Source: Pseudomonadales bacterium
Lineage (GTDB): Bacteria; Pseudomonadota; Gammaproteobacteria; Pseudomonadales; Azotimanducaceae
Reading direction: 5' to 3'
DNA: 64,000 bases
Assembly: GCA_016779325.1 (NCBI GenBank)
Contig: JADHNU010000002.1
Location: forward strand, 55,702 to 119,701
The notes beneath the pieces were generated by a model that was not told where the DNA came from, searched no databases, and saw only the letters and a list, made by a program, of their open reading frames with translations. The position numbers and the translations under genes are program-made. Positions 8,786 through 18,478 of the stretch are shown one piece after another; the first letter of the stretch is position 1, and every line of letters begins with the position of its first letter.

Positions 8786-9031
8786 ATGACCACGCTATGG
8801 CTAATCGGTACGGCAGGCTGCCACCTCTGCGAAGGGGTCGCGCCGGCGGCTCGGAGCGCGGCCGATGCTTTGGGGTTCACCCTTGAGGTCGTGGAGATCA
8901 TGGAGGACGAAGCGCTCCTCGAGCGCTTCGAGGCGGCCATTCCCGTGCTCTATTGGCCGGCCAAGGATCGGGCGCTTAAGGGGCCTTTTTCTCTTCCAGA
9001 GGCGCTCGCGTTTCTTCAGATATCGGCTTGA
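8786..9031 (+). CDS. Glutaredoxin-like small protein (DUF836 type)
   Basis: This 81-residue thioredoxin-fold protein starts MTTLWLIGTAGCHLC. It has a CxxC motif (CHLC, residues 12-15) at the end of the first strand and the cis-proline region AIPVLYW. It fits the small glutaredoxin-like DUF836 family, presumed to reduce disulfides in the cytosol, though the substrate is not known. The gene is divergent from the C39-like gene. Its last 56 bases overlap the end of tatD on the other strand. Confidence 0.82.
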   Translation: MTTLWLIGTAGCHLCEGVAPAARSAADALGFTLEVVEIMEDEALLERFEAAIPVLYWPAKDRALKGPFSLPEALAFLQISA

Positions 9032-9812
9032 GGCGAGGACCGAACAGCGCGAGCGTATTCGCCAAGCAGCCCTCTGCGAGGGCGTCCAGGGACGTGCCGC
9101 GGAGGGCGGCTACCGTTTCGGCGACCACGGGCAAGTAGGCGGGCTCGTTATGGCGCGGTCGGGGCCGAAGGGTGCGGGGCACCAGAAAGGGGGCGTCGGT
9201 CTCAAGCAGCAGTCGATCCTCGGGAATCTGCCGCACGGCGGCGCGTAGCGCCTCGCCGCGCCGTTCGTCGCACACCCACCCCGTAATCCCGAAGTAAAGG
9301 CCCTGGCCCAGCCCCCAGGCGAGCATGGCCGGATCGCCGGTAAAGCAATGCAGCACCCCCCGTACCCGGCCCGCAAAGGGGGCAAAGCACGCTTGGAAGC
9401 GCTCCGCGGCGTCGCGTTCGTGAAGAAACAGGGGCAAGCCCGTTTCTGCCGCTAACGCAAGCTGGAGTGCAAAGACCCGCTCCTGCGTGGCCCGGGGCGA
9501 ATAGTCGCGATTAAAGTCCAGGCCCGTTTCACCAACGGCGCACACGGCGGGGTCCTTGAGGCGTTGCCGGAGCTGATCCTCGAGATCGGCGGGGGCATCC
9601 TTCGCATCGTGGGGATGGACGCCAGCCGTCGCCCCGTAACCGGCCCCCGCTGCCTCTGCCTGTTTGCTCACGAGGGCGCTGCTGGCAAGGCAGGTGCCCG
9701 TGAGTAGCGCCCCGCGGACGCCGGCTGCCCGCCCCCGTTGGAAGACCTCGGGGGCGGCGCTCGCCAGAGGGGCATGGGCGCTGTTGACGCCGATATCAAT
9801 CCACGGGGTCAC
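8976..9812 (-). CDS. tatD: TatD-family metal-dependent deoxyribonuclease
   Basis: The 278-residue protein is a TatD-type amidohydrolase-fold nuclease with 3'-5' DNA exonuclease activity in characterised relatives. It has the E. coli TatD-like N-terminus WIDIGVNSAH instead of the HxH of YcfH-type paralogues. Other family motifs present are GETGLDFNRDY, LFLHERDA, HCFTGD and LLETDAPFLVP. I chose the GTG at 9812 because it overlaps the stop of the upstream DUF1499 gene (GTGA) and matches the family N-terminus. The 3' end overlaps the glutaredoxin-like gene convergently by 56 bases. Confidence 0.9.
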   Translation of the reverse strand: MTPWIDIGVNSAHAPLASAAPEVFQRGRAAGVRGALLTGTCLASSALVSKQAEAAGAGYGATAGVHPHDAKDAPADLEDQLRQRLKDPAVCAVGETGLDFNRDYSPRATQERVFALQLALAAETGLPLFLHERDAAERFQACFAPFAGRVRGVLHCFTGDPAMLAWGLGQGLYFGITGWVCDERRGEALRAAVRQIPEDRLLLETDAPFLVPRTLRPRPRHNEPAYLPVVAETVAALRGTSLDALAEGCLANTLALFGPRLKPISEETRAPLEEKKAP

Positions 9813-10327
9813 GGTGCTGGGCGAGGGTCGGCATTTAGAGAAAAGGCGTCGCGCACCGCTGCGAGGCGTCGGGCGTTGGCGCCGCCGTCCCACAGGCCAA
9901 TACGGGAGGCAGAGCGAAGCCCAATTTCGCCTTCGCCCAGCAAAAGAAACTCCACATCGTCCCGGTAGCCCATAAGCGGCGTCCGAAATACGGCTTTTAG
10001 ATAGCCCGGCCCCCGCGCCAGGACCTGGGCCTTTTGATCGGCGGTCAGCAGCGCTTCCAGGCGCGCAAAGGCGGCCTCAGGCGACCCTTGGAAAGCCAGC
10101 GGCGCCACAAAGGCCAGCCCGGCGTCTTCCCGGGTCACCCGGCAGGGCGGCGCGAGGGGGCAGGGTGCGAGCGCCGCAGGGGCAGCGATGGACGCGATGG
10201 GGGCCGGTGCGGAGGGGAGGGGGGCACAGGCGCCGCTCAGGGCGACGGCCAGCAGGGCCAGGCTAGGGCGCAGCCAAGACCCCGGGGATGGTGCGTTCCG
10301 GTTCGTTAAAAAGGGGCGTGTATTCAC
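9809..10327 (-). CDS. DUF1499 lipoprotein
   Basis: The protein of about 172 residues has a hydrophobic stretch ending in the lipobox LSGAC and then a DUF1499 domain, recognised by the CPLAPPCRVTR start, GYLKAVFRTPLMGYRDDVEF and IGLRSASRIGLWDGGANARR. The family function is unknown. The lipobox suggests a lipid anchor in the envelope. The start is uncertain. GTG at 10327 has GGAG nine bases upstream and gives a long n-region; it lies inside the end of slt, a 65-base overlap. The stop overlaps the tatD start (GTGA). Confidence 0.75.
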   Translation of the reverse strand: MNTRPFLTNRNAPSPGSWLRPSLALLAVALSGACAPLPSAPAPIASIAAPAALAPCPLAPPCRVTREDAGLAFVAPLAFQGSPEAAFARLEALLTADQKAQVLARGPGYLKAVFRTPLMGYRDDVEFLLLGEGEIGLRSASRIGLWDGGANARRLAAVRDAFSLNADPRPAP

Positions 10328-12386
10328 CAAGCCGGGCTCCATAAATCACTGCATAGGCGAGCACATTCTGCACGTAGCGCCGGGTTTCGTCGAAGGGGAT
10401 CCGTTCGATCCAGTGCGCTGTCGGGCCCCCGCCAAAGCGCTGGTGCCACTGGCGAACGCGGTAGGGGCCCGCGTTGTAGGCAGCGGACGCGAGTACGCGA
10501 TTACCGTCGAAGGACTCGCTGAGCTGCTTCAAATAGTGGCTGCCCAAGGTGAGGTTGGTTTCCTCCTCGAGGATGGCCCAGCGGCTCTCTAGGGTGAGGC
10601 CCAGGTCTCGAGCAACGAGGCGCGCGGTGCTGGGCATGAGTTGCATGAGGCCAAGGGCGCCCACGTGGGAGCGGGCATCGCTCATGAAAGCGCTTTCCTG
10701 GCGGGTAACCGCATAGAGCCAGCTCACGGGGAGCGCCGTGGCCTCGGCCCGCGCGCGCAAGGGGCCTTCGAAGGCGAGGGGGAAGCGCAGATCAAGATAG
10801 TCCCAATGCTCGCCCTGCACCGTGGCGGCTATGGCCATGCGATGCCAGCCGGCCCGGTCCGCGAGGGCGGCGAGGTGCAGCGTGGCCGCTCGGTCAAGCA
10901 GGCTTGCAGCGAAAACCAGTTCGAGGCGCGCCTCCGGGCGTTCCCCCAGGGCGCGGAGCTCAAAGGCCCGTTGCACCGCCGGGTGCTGGGCCACGGCCTC
11001 GAGGGTGTCGAAGTCGTAGCGCGGGGGCTCGGTGTTCAGACGATAGGCCGCACCGAGGCGATCGGCGGCAAGAAATCCGTAGTAGCTCCGCTCTTGGGCC
11101 AACCGCTGAAGCCGCTCCCGGGGCCCGAGGCTAAGGGCCAGGGGGGTGAGCGGTGGCGAGGCTTCAAGGACTGGGGGTGGCGCCAGCGTGATGTTCGACG
11201 GGGCGGTGGGCTGAGGCCCGCCGCCTGCCGTCGGGTCGAGCTCTGCTAGGCCAAGAGCCAATTCGCTATGGGCCCGCCAGTATTGCCAACGGGTTCGATT
11301 CTGCATCCAGGGGGGCATGCGCTGCAGCCACAGGAGTAATTCCGCCCAGGCTTGCTCCCCAAGGGCTTTCTCAGCGAAGCGTTCCACAAGATCGGCGGTG
11401 CTTTCTCCCGTGAGCTCGGCGGGGGGCCAGGGCAGGCGCCCAAGCTTCGCGGCATTTTCCGCAGCGAGCTGCTGGTTGAGCACGGCCATGCGCACGCTGG
11501 CTTGCCCATGGGCCGGGAGCTGGTCTCGCCAGCGCGCGAGGGCCTCACTCGCAGCCTCCGGGTCGCGCTGGGCTAGACGCTGAAGCACGAAAACGAGGGC
11601 GTCCTCCTGGGCCGGGGAACTCTGGGGGCTTTCCCCCAGTTCCTGGGCCAACTGGGCCCAGGCGCGCCCGCTCAGCAAGGCCTCCCCGAGGGCCTTTCGG
11701 TCCGGGTCGAGGAAGCGCAGGAGGTAGCGCGCGAGGGCCGGGCGTCGGGCCTCAAGAGCGAGAGCGAGACGGTCCCAGGCCAGCTCCGGCGTGATGTGTC
11801 CCCCAGCGATGAGGGCGTCAAAGAGGGGGTCGCAGGCCTTTGGCTGGGAGCGCGGAGCCAGCCACAAGCGCTCTCCAGCTCGCCGGGCGGCAGCGTGCTC
11901 CGCGTCGTCGGTCGCGCTGTTCCATTGCGCCCAGGCGCCGTGGCACGCCGCTTCTGTGCCGGGGGCGAGGCGCGGGTCGTAATAGCGTGCGTAGAGGTCC
12001 CAAACCTTGCGCCGGGCTAAGTTTTCTAACCAGTTCTTCAGTAGGCGATCGGCCAGAGGCGTTGCCTCGTAGCGAGTGAGAAACCCCTGAATATCGGCCT
12101 CGGTGGCCTTCGACAGATAGCGGAGAAGGCGGTAGTAGTCGAGGTAGGGGAGTAGGGGATAGTCCGACAGTTCAGCCCGCTGAGCCTCGAAACGCCGTAG
12201 GTCGCTCGCATACAGGTGCGCAAGGGCCCTTCGATAGCCCCGGCGCTGTGCCTGGCGCTCCGCACTGTCGAAGTGCCGGAGCGGGTCGAGCTCGGGGGAG
12301 CGGGGAAGGGATTCGGCCCAGCTTGGGCTAGCGCTTAGCGCAAGGCCAAGGAGCACCCAGCACGCTAAGCGCGGGCCTTTCGGCAT
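10263..12386 (-). CDS. slt: Soluble lytic murein transglycosylase (Slt70 type)
   Basis: The 707-residue periplasmic enzyme cleaves the MurNAc-GlcNAc bond and forms 1,6-anhydro ends. It starts with a signal peptide (LACWVLLGLALSASPSWA), followed by a long alpha-superhelical region. The C-terminal catalytic domain has the SLT motif TRQESAFM with the catalytic Glu at about residue 564, GALGLMQLMPSTA and AAYNAGPYRV. Length and order match E. coli Slt70 (645 residues). It starts one base after the uspA stop, so the two are probably cotranscribed. Confidence 0.95.
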   Translation of the reverse strand: MPKGPRLACWVLLGLALSASPSWAESLPRSPELDPLRHFDSAERQAQRRGYRRALAHLYASDLRRFEAQRAELSDYPLLPYLDYYRLLRYLSKATEADIQGFLTRYEATPLADRLLKNWLENLARRKVWDLYARYYDPRLAPGTEAACHGAWAQWNSATDDAEHAAARRAGERLWLAPRSQPKACDPLFDALIAGGHITPELAWDRLALALEARRPALARYLLRFLDPDRKALGEALLSGRAWAQLAQELGESPQSSPAQEDALVFVLQRLAQRDPEAASEALARWRDQLPAHGQASVRMAVLNQQLAAENAAKLGRLPWPPAELTGESTADLVERFAEKALGEQAWAELLLWLQRMPPWMQNRTRWQYWRAHSELALGLAELDPTAGGGPQPTAPSNITLAPPPVLEASPPLTPLALSLGPRERLQRLAQERSYYGFLAADRLGAAYRLNTEPPRYDFDTLEAVAQHPAVQRAFELRALGERPEARLELVFAASLLDRAATLHLAALADRAGWHRMAIAATVQGEHWDYLDLRFPLAFEGPLRARAEATALPVSWLYAVTRQESAFMSDARSHVGALGLMQLMPSTARLVARDLGLTLESRWAILEEETNLTLGSHYLKQLSESFDGNRVLASAAYNAGPYRVRQWHQRFGGGPTAHWIERIPFDETRRYVQNVLAYAVIYGARLGEYTPLFNEPERTIPGVLAAP

Positions 12387-12387
12387 G

Positions 12388-12831
12388 CTAGCCCTCGACG
12401 TCCCCTACGCGCACCGCGAGGACGTCGCAGCGGGCGCCATGGAGTACGCTGTTCGCCGTGGAGCCCAGGAGGAGCGCGAGCCCGTGACGGCCATGGGATC
12501 CGACAACGATGAGATCCGCGGCTTGCTCTTCCCCAACGCGGTGGATTTCGGCTTCCGGTCGCCCAAAGACAAGGTGCTGCTGATCTTCCGGAATGGCCAA
12601 CGCCGCGCTGAATTCCTGCAGCTGGCCCTTGGCCTGCTCATGAATTTGGTCCTGCACGCTAGAGAGATCCATGGGAATATCGCCGCCGTAGGCGAGGCTG
12701 AGCGGTTCAATCACGTGGAGCACGCTAAGCCGAGCCCCAAAAGCCGCGGCAAGCGCCTGGGCGCGCTCACCAACACGCTTAGAGTCTTCCGTCAGATCGA
12801 TCGCAAGAAGCAGGTGGGTGTAGTTCGCCAT
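12388..12831 (-). CDS. uspA: Universal stress protein, UspA family
   Basis: The 147-residue protein (MANYTHLLLAIDLTEDSKRV) is a single-domain universal stress protein. It has the nucleotide-binding signature G-2x-G-9x-G-S/T in GSHGRHGLALLLGSTANSVL near the C-terminus, so it may bind ATP. I chose the ATG at 12831 because GAGGG lies eight bases upstream; an ATG five codons earlier (12846) has no ribosome site. It heads the minus-strand operon uspA-slt-DUF1499-tatD. It is not known which stress it serves here. Confidence 0.9.
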   Translation of the reverse strand: MANYTHLLLAIDLTEDSKRVGERAQALAAAFGARLSVLHVIEPLSLAYGGDIPMDLSSVQDQIHEQAKGQLQEFSAALAIPEDQQHLVFGRPEAEIHRVGEEQAADLIVVGSHGRHGLALLLGSTANSVLHGARCDVLAVRVGDVEG

Positions 12832-12944
12832 CGGGTTATCCCTCATAGGTGGGCCGCTTCATTGGACGATACAATGGCCCTCCCGACCTCTCAAGGCCCT
12901 CGGGTCGACGCCAAAGCGCTTAAGCGCGTTCTAAAGGAGCTACC

Positions 12945-13508
12945 ATGACAGGACTGGCCATTGCAGGGGGCGTGGGCCTTTTGTTTCTTTGGCTTCTGCG
13001 CCAAGCGATGCCCAGTCCGCGAGATCGGCAGCTCGAGCGGCTCCGGCGGGCGGCGCGGGCGCGGGGGCTTATGGTCGCGCTGCGTCCGGAGAGCCCTGCG
13101 CATACGGGGGATCAGGTGCGTCCAGGCGGCACCCAGCGCCAGGAGAAGTTACACCGTCCCTTTTATGGATTACCCCTGTCCCCCGTTGCCGGTGCGCCGC
13201 GGCCGAAATGGCGTGCCGATTGGCGGGCTGATGACGAGGTACGGATGGCGCCCTTGCCGCCGGGCTGGATACTGCGCCCGGGTACCCTCGTCCTTGCGGA
13301 TTCGGTGCTCGAAGCGCTCAGCGCACTCCTGGCCCAGGCGCCGCCGGGGGTGCAGGGGGTGGTGGCGGAAGGGGCTCAGCTCGGGGCCTTTTGGACGGAG
13401 CGGGGGGAAGCGGCCCAGGTTGAGGCGCTGGCCGTGTGGCTTGAGGCCCTGCGCGCCTTTCATAGGAAGCAGACGGCCCGAAGTGAGGCGCCCCATCCCG
13501 CCCTTTGA
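12945..13508 (+). CDS. Uncharacterised protein with N-terminal membrane anchor
   Basis: This 187-residue protein begins with one hydrophobic helix (LAIAGGVGLLFLWLLRQA, residues 4-21), then an Arg-rich juxtamembrane segment and a cytoplasmic domain. That domain has a central Pro/Trp-rich part (PKWRADWRADDEVRMAPLPPGW) and a C-terminal helical part. I do not recognise the family. It begins after a good ribosome site (AAAGGAG) and stands just upstream of topA, in the same direction, 111 bases apart. Confidence 0.7.
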   Translation: MTGLAIAGGVGLLFLWLLRQAMPSPRDRQLERLRRAARARGLMVALRPESPAHTGDQVRPGGTQRQEKLHRPFYGLPLSPVAGAPRPKWRADWRADDEVRMAPLPPGWILRPGTLVLADSVLEALSALLAQAPPGVQGVVAEGAQLGAFWTERGEAAQVEALAVWLEALRAFHRKQTARSEAPHPAL

Positions 13509-13619
13509 CCCGGGCACAGCTTCCCTGCTATTGCTGAAAAAGGGTGCGGGGCTGCTAGACTCGCCCGCCGCACCGGTCTTGCCCATTGACTGTTCCGCTT
13601 TCTTGAAACTCGAGGCTCC

Positions 13620-16316
13620 ATGGCTAAATCCCTAGTGATTGTCGAATCGCCGGCCAAGGCGAAGACCATCAACCGCTATCTCGGCAACGATTTCATTGTG
13701 AAATCGAGCGTGGGCCATATTCGCGATCTACCCGTCAGCGGATCCGGGAGTAAGGTTGATCCGAAGGCGCGGGCCGCGGAAGCCGCGAAAACCCGGAAGC
13801 TCTCCCTGGATGCCAAAGCCGAACACAAAAAGGCCAAGGCGCGGGCGCAGCTGGTGGCGCGCATGGGGGTCGACCCGGATAACGACTGGGCGGCGCGCTA
13901 TGAGGTGCTGCCAGGCAAGGAGAAGGTGGTTAGCGACCTGCGCAAAGCCGCCGAGCAGGCGGATACGGTCTACCTCGCAACGGACTTGGACCGGGAAGGG
14001 GAGGCTATCGCCTGGCATCTTCAGCAGGCGCTAGGCGGGCGACCGGAGCGCTACAAGCGGGTTGTCTTTAACGAAATTACGCAACGGGCAATTCAAGCGG
14101 CTTTCGCGGAACCGGGCGAGGTCAACGTGGATCGGGTTCACGCGCAGCAGGCGCGGCGTTTCCTCGATCGGGTGGTGGGCTACATGGTGTCGCCACTCCT
14201 TTGGGCGAAGGTGGCTCGAGGCCTGTCCGCGGGGCGGGTTCAGTCCGTGGCCGTGCGCCTCATCGTTGAGCGTGAGCGGGAAATCCGCGCTTTTGTGCCC
14301 GAGGAATATTGGGAAGTATTCGCGGACCTCCTCGCGGAAGGTGGTGAGGAGCCGGCGCGCTTCCAAGTCCACCGTGGACCCGAAGGCGCGTTTCGGCCTG
14401 GCTCGGAGGCGGAAACGGACCTCGCCCTAGCCGCGCTGCGCGGTGCCGCCTTTGTGGTCCGGAGCCGGGAAGACAAGCCGACGAGCACCCGCCCGGGCGC
14501 GCCCTTCATTACCTCGACGCTTCAGCAGGCTGCGTCAACGCGCCTGGGTTTTAGCGTCAAGAAAACTATGACGCTTGCCCAACGGTTGTATGAAGCGGGG
14601 TACATAACCTACATGCGGACGGACTCGACCCATCTCTCCGGGGATGCTATCGCCGCCGCCCGCGGCTACATCGAGCGCCAATACGGTGCGGCCTATCTCC
14701 CGGAGAAGCCTAACTTTTACAGCAGTCGGGAACAGGCGCAGGAAGCCCACGAAGCCATTCGTCCCTCCGATGTGCGGGTGCAGGCGCGCTCCCTTTCCGT
14801 GGAGCCCGATGCGCAGCGCCTATACGACCTAATTTGGCGCCAGTTTGTTGCCTGCCAGATGACCCGGGCGGAATACACCAGCACGAGCGTGGTGGTGGAT
14901 GCGGCGGGCTATGAGCTGCGCTTGCGTGGCCGCATTTTGCGCTTTGACGGCTACACCCGGGTGCAGCCGAGCGCGGGGCGTGATGAGGACGTGCTCGTCC
15001 CCGATCTGAAGGCTGGGCAAACGCTGAATTGCGAGGCGCTAGATCCCAAGCAGCACTTCACCAAGCCGCCGGCCCGCTACAGCGAGGCGGCGCTGGTCAA
15101 GGAGCTGGAGAAGCGCGGCATTGGCCGCCCATCCACCTACGCGGCCATCATTTCAACCATTCAAGATCGCGGCTACGTTTCGCTGCGCACCCGCCGATTT
15201 TACGCAGAGAAAATTGGCGAAGTGGTGACGGACCGGCTGGTGGAGAACTTCGACGATCTTCTCGATTACGCCTTTACGGCGCAGATGGAGGAGCGCCTCG
15301 ATGCGGTCGCCGAAGGCAATGTGCCCTGGAAGGAAGTGCTTAATACTTTTTATGGGGATTTCTCGGCGCGCCTGACTCGGGCGGAGCAGAGCGAAGGGGG
15401 CATGCGACCCAACGACCCCATGGAAACCCCTATCGAATGCGTTGCCTGCGGGCGACCCATGATGCTGCGGATTGCGTCCACGGGGGTTTTCCTTGGGTGC
15501 TCGGGTTATGCCCTGCCGCCGAAGGAGCGCTGCACCCAGACCATGAATTTGCTTGGGGGTGACGAGGCCGTTGATCTTGACGCGGACGAGGAGGGCGAAT
15601 CCAAGGCCCTGCGGCAGAAGCGTCGCTGTGAACGATGCAATGCGGCCATGGAATCCTACTTACTCGACGAAACGCGAAAGGTCCACGTGTGCAGCAACGC
15701 CCCAGACTGTGTGGGCTTTGCGGTGGAAACGGGGGTCTTCCGTATTCGCGGCTACGAAGGGCCCACCCTAGAATGCGATAAGTGCGGCGCCGAGATGCAG
15801 CTGAAGTCCGGGCGCTTTGGCAAGTACTTCGGTTGCATGGCAGCGGAGTGCAAAAATACCCGGAAGCTTCTGCGGAGTGGGCAGCCGGCGCCGCCGAAGA
15901 TGACGCCCATCCCCATGCCTGAGCTGCGCTGCCAGAAGGTTGATGACACCTATGTGCTGCGGGACGGGGCCGCAGGGCTTTTCCTGGCCGCAAGCGGCTT
16001 CCCCAAGAATCGTGAGACCCGGGCGCCGCTGGTGGCGGAGCTGAAGCCCCACGGCAACGAGCTTGATCCGAAGTATGCCTTCCTCCTGGAGGCGCCCGAG
16101 GCCGATCCCGAAGGGAACCCCGCGGTGATTCGCTGGAGCCGCAAGGAGGGTGAGCAATACCTGCTTTCGGAGGTGGAGGGACAGGCGACGAAATGGCGCG
16201 CCTTTTACCGAGACGGGAAGTGGGTGCAGGAGGAGGCGAAGGCCGCGCCGAAGCGCGCCCCTGGGCGCAAAGTGCCGGCCAAAAAGGCACCGAAGCGGAA
16301 GCCGAAGACCTCATGA
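13620..16316 (+). CDS. topA: DNA topoisomerase I
   Basis: The 898-residue type IA topoisomerase relaxes negative supercoils. It has the N-terminal Toprim domain ([18 protein letters not shown] and the [13 protein letters not shown] acidic motif) and the catalytic tyrosine at about residue 331 in [10 protein letters not shown]. Zinc-ribbon-like Cys pairs follow in the C-terminal part ([21 protein letters not shown]). The extreme C-terminus is a Lys/Arg/Pro/Ala-rich tail ([11 protein letters not shown]) suited to DNA or RNA polymerase binding. The ATG is preceded by a TAGACT -10-like element near 13555 with a poor -35. The stop overlaps the next small gene (ATGA). Confidence 0.97.
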   Translation: MAKSLVIVESPAKAKTINRYLGNDFIVKSSVGHIRDLPVSGSGSKVDPKARAAEAAKTRKLSLDAKAEHKKAKARAQLVARMGVDPDNDWAARYEVLPGKEKVVSDLRKAAEQADTVYLATDLDREGEAIAWHLQQALGGRPERYKRVVFNEITQRAIQAAFAEPGEVNVDRVHAQQARRFLDRVVGYMVSPLLWAKVARGLSAGRVQSVAVRLIVEREREIRAFVPEEYWEVFADLLAEGGEEPARFQVHRGPEGAFRPGSEAETDLALAALRGAAFVVRSREDKPTSTRPGAPFITSTLQQAASTRLGFSVKKTMTLAQRLYEAGYITYMRTDSTHLSGDAIAAARGYIERQYGAAYLPEKPNFYSSREQAQEAHEAIRPSDVRVQARSLSVEPDAQRLYDLIWRQFVACQMTRAEYTSTSVVVDAAGYELRLRGRILRFDGYTRVQPSAGRDEDVLVPDLKAGQTLNCEALDPKQHFTKPPARYSEAALVKELEKRGIGRPSTYAAIISTIQDRGYVSLRTRRFYAEKIGEVVTDRLVENFDDLLDYAFTAQMEERLDAVAEGNVPWKEVLNTFYGDFSARLTRAEQSEGGMRPNDPMETPIECVACGRPMMLRIASTGVFLGCSGYALPPKERCTQTMNLLGGDEAVDLDADEEGESKALRQKRRCERCNAAMESYLLDETRKVHVCSNAPDCVGFAVETGVFRIRGYEGPTLECDKCGAEMQLKSGRFGKYFGCMAAECKNTRKLLRSGQPAPPKMTPIPMPELRCQKVDDTYVLRDGAAGLFLAASGFPKNRETRAPLVAELKPHGNELDPKYAFLLEAPEADPEGNPAVIRWSRKEGEQYLLSEVEGQATKWRAFYRDGKWVQEEAKAAPKRAPGRKVPAKKAPKRKPKTS

Positions 16317-16603
16317 GTGAGGGGGGCGCCGCGGTGGGCCGGGAGGGCCTGCTTGAGATCATCCAGCTAGATAATGGGGACGTCGTTCTCCGGCGGACCC
16401 AGGCGCCCGACGCCGAGCCTCTCGTCGCCTTTCGCTTTTCCCGGGCCCTATTGGAGCGCTTTGGCGACGACCTCTTAGAAGTCGTGGAAGCGATGCTGGA
16501 CGCCGCCGCCGATGCCGCCTCGGATCTGCATGAGCAGCACTCTGGGGAAAACCGCAATGGCTGGGCGCTGATGTTTCAGGACGAGGGCTCTACGCTCCAC
16601 TGA
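16313..16603 (+). CDS. Small acidic protein of unknown function after topA
   Basis: The 96-residue protein has a [16 protein letters not shown] start, a [18 protein letters not shown] middle and a helical, Ala-rich acidic C-terminus. Similar short proteins next to topA and lexA occur in Pseudomonas, from memory, but no function is known to me. The ATG at 16313 overlaps the topA stop by ATGA, so translation is probably coupled. It is convergent with lexA, 15 bases apart. Confidence 0.7.
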   Translation: MSEGGAAVGREGLLEIIQLDNGDVVLRRTQAPDAEPLVAFRFSRALLERFGDDLLEVVEAMLDAAADAASDLHEQHSGENRNGWALMFQDEGSTLH

Positions 16604-16618
16604 GCCCGCCCGCGGCCG

Positions 16619-17230
16619 TCAAACACCTTGACGCAAAACTCCCACGGCCAAACCCTCGATCGCAAAGTCCTGCTTCGCCAAGTCGACCTCAATGGGGGAG
16701 AACTCGGGGTTTTCCGCGACCAGGCGCACGGCCTGCCCCTCGCGCTGATAGCGCTTGACGGTGACCTCATCGCCAACCCGTGCGACCACGATTTGCCCAT
16801 TTCGGGCCGTTTCCGCCTTTGCCACGGCGAGTAAGTCGCCATCGAGAATGCCCACGTCGCGCATGCTCTCCCCGTGGACCCGGAGGAGAAAATCCGCCGC
16901 CGGTTTAAAGAAGCTGGGCGGGACGGCGCTGTGGTCTTCGACATGTTCCACCGCGAGGATGGGCTGGCCCGCTGCGACCCGCCCGATGATCGGCAGGCCC
17001 ACGGCCGTTTCCGTTGGTTCCTCAAGCAGCTTGAGCCCCCGGGAGGTGCCCGGGATAAGGGCGATGGCGCCCTTGCGCGCAAGGGCCTTTAAGTGTTCCT
17101 CCGCGGCGTTTGCGGACCGGAACCCAAGGCTGCGGGCGATATCGGCGCGAGTGGGCGGGTAACCCGTTTCTTCGATATGGCTGCGGATAACGTCTAGTAC
17201 CTGGCTTTGCCGGGGCGTGAGGCGTTCCAT
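16619..17230 (-). CDS. lexA: LexA, SOS repressor
   Basis: The 203-residue protein is the SOS repressor and self-cleaving peptidase. The N-terminal winged helix ([20 protein letters not shown]) is followed by the Ala87-Gly88 cleavage site in GRVAAGQP and the Ser122/Lys159 dyad ([15 protein letters not shown]). The start at 17230 gives the standard N-terminus. Two SOS boxes overlap its promoter, so it should repress itself until RecA filaments trigger cleavage. No sulA follows, unlike Pseudomonas aeruginosa. Confidence 0.97.
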   Translation of the reverse strand: MERLTPRQSQVLDVIRSHIEETGYPPTRADIARSLGFRSANAAEEHLKALARKGAIALIPGTSRGLKLLEEPTETAVGLPIIGRVAAGQPILAVEHVEDHSAVPPSFFKPAADFLLRVHGESMRDVGILDGDLLAVAKAETARNGQIVVARVGDEVTVKRYQREGQAVRLVAENPEFSPIEVDLAKQDFAIEGLAVGVLRQGV

Positions 17231-17251
17231 GGGCGGGCTTCCTTGGGTTTT

Positions 17252-17284
17252 CTGTGATTTTATCCAGCCTGTATATTTAATCAA
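17252..17284 (-). promoter_or_regulatory. lexA promoter with two tandem SOS boxes
   Basis: Two LexA boxes lie one base apart: CTG-TGATTTTATC-CAG at 17252-17267 (both outer triplets perfect) and CTG-TATATTTAAT-CAA at 17269-17284 (one outer mismatch). On the minus strand a sigma-70 promoter overlaps both: -35 TTGATT (17279-17284), 16-base spacer, -10 TAAAAT (17257-17262). This arrangement recalls the double operator of E. coli lexA. Confidence 0.85.
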
Positions 17285-17317
17285 CCCCAAAGGCAGCGCG
17301 AAGCCAAGGCGGTGGTG

Positions 17318-17323
17318 TATAGT
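17318..17323 (+). promoter_or_regulatory. Possible -10 of mscS
   Basis: TATAGT lies 28 bases upstream of the mscS ATG. The -35 region is poor. It is the only promoter-like element facing mscS in the short gap shared with lexA. Confidence 0.35.
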
Positions 17324-17351
17324 GCGCGCCCGCGAAACGCCGGGTGATGCC

Positions 17352-18464
17352 ATGGACGCCATAACCACTCCCATCGCAACGCTGATGGAACGCTTCGGCC
17401 TTGAAGGCTGGATGGTGGAAGTTTTCCTGACCGTCTTCTTGACGCTCCTTGCCGCGGCCGTGCTTAAGCGCTTCCTGGGCCGGCTTAAGCGTCAGTTCGA
17501 AAAGACCGCCAACCCCTACGATGATGCGCTCGTGACCTCGGCGGAGCGGCCCATGGTCTGGCTGCTGACGATTCTGGGCTTAGGTCAGGCAGCGGAGGCC
17601 GCCGGCGCCCAGGCGCAGGTTGAGCTCTTCGATCTTGTCGACCCGCTTCGAACCCTTTCCGTGGTGTCCTTGGTCGCGCTCTGGGGCGTGCGCTTTGTCC
17701 AGCAGGTGGAAACGCGCTTTCTTGAAGGGGAGGCGGGGGACCACCCGATTGATGCCACCACGGCTACCGCCGTGGGCAAGCTCTTGCGCATGTCCATCAT
17801 CATCACCGCGGCGTTGACGGCAGCGCAGTCCCTCGGCTTTTCCATTGCAGGCATTTTGGCCTTCGGGGGCGTGGGCGGCATTGCCGTCGGCTTCGCCGCC
17901 CGAGATCTGCTGGCCAACTTCTTCGGTGCGCTCATGGTGTTTTTGGATCGTCCTTTTTCCGTGGGCGATTGGATTCGGTCTCCGGATCAGGAGATCGAGG
18001 GTACGGTGGAGCACATTGGGTGGCGCCTGACCCGCATTCGCACCTTCGATCAGCGGCCCCTCTACGTGCCCAACGCCACCTTCATGTCCCTGACCGTGGA
18101 AAACCCGTCACGCATGAATAACCGGCGAATCTTTGAGACTATCGGCGTCCGCTATGACGACGTGGCCGTGCTGCCGGCCATCCTGGAGGCTATCCGAGCC
18201 TACCTTGCGGAGCACGAGGCCATCGACCATGGGCGGACGCTCATGGTGAATTTCAACGCCTTCGGCCCGTCTTCCCTCGATTTCTTCATCTACACCTTCA
18301 CCCGCACGACCGTGTGGGCGGAATACCACGCGATCAAGGAGCAGGTGCTGCTTGATATCGCCAAGATCATTGCCGAGCACGGGGCGGAAATCGCCTTCCC
18401 CACGCGCACCCTTCATTTGGCAGGCGCGGCCCCTCCTGCGCCCGAACCTTCTTCCAACGCATAG
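17352..18464 (+). CDS. Mechanosensitive ion channel, MscS family
   Basis: The 370-residue inner-membrane protein has about four hydrophobic segments and the MscS pore helix [20 protein letters not shown], with its Gly/Ala packing, at about residues 160-180. The beta domain follows ([29 protein letters not shown]) and then the cytoplasmic vestibule. It opens under membrane tension to release solutes during osmotic downshift. The ATG at 17352 was taken because upstream in-frame codons run back into the lexA operator. The C-terminus ends in a Pro/Ala tail. Confidence 0.9.
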   Translation: MDAITTPIATLMERFGLEGWMVEVFLTVFLTLLAAAVLKRFLGRLKRQFEKTANPYDDALVTSAERPMVWLLTILGLGQAAEAAGAQAQVELFDLVDPLRTLSVVSLVALWGVRFVQQVETRFLEGEAGDHPIDATTATAVGKLLRMSIIITAALTAAQSLGFSIAGILAFGGVGGIAVGFAARDLLANFFGALMVFLDRPFSVGDWIRSPDQEIEGTVEHIGWRLTRIRTFDQRPLYVPNATFMSLTVENPSRMNNRRIFETIGVRYDDVAVLPAILEAIRAYLAEHEAIDHGRTLMVNFNAFGPSSLDFFIYTFTRTTVWAEYHAIKEQVLLDIAKIIAEHGAEIAFPTRTLHLAGAAPPAPEPSSNA

Positions 18465-18478
18465 CTAGAGCGGAACGC

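Noticed and set aside
15430..16557. 375-codon frame antisense to topA
   Set aside because: Ser/Arg/Pro-rich translation with no domain; topA is unmistakable on the plus strand.
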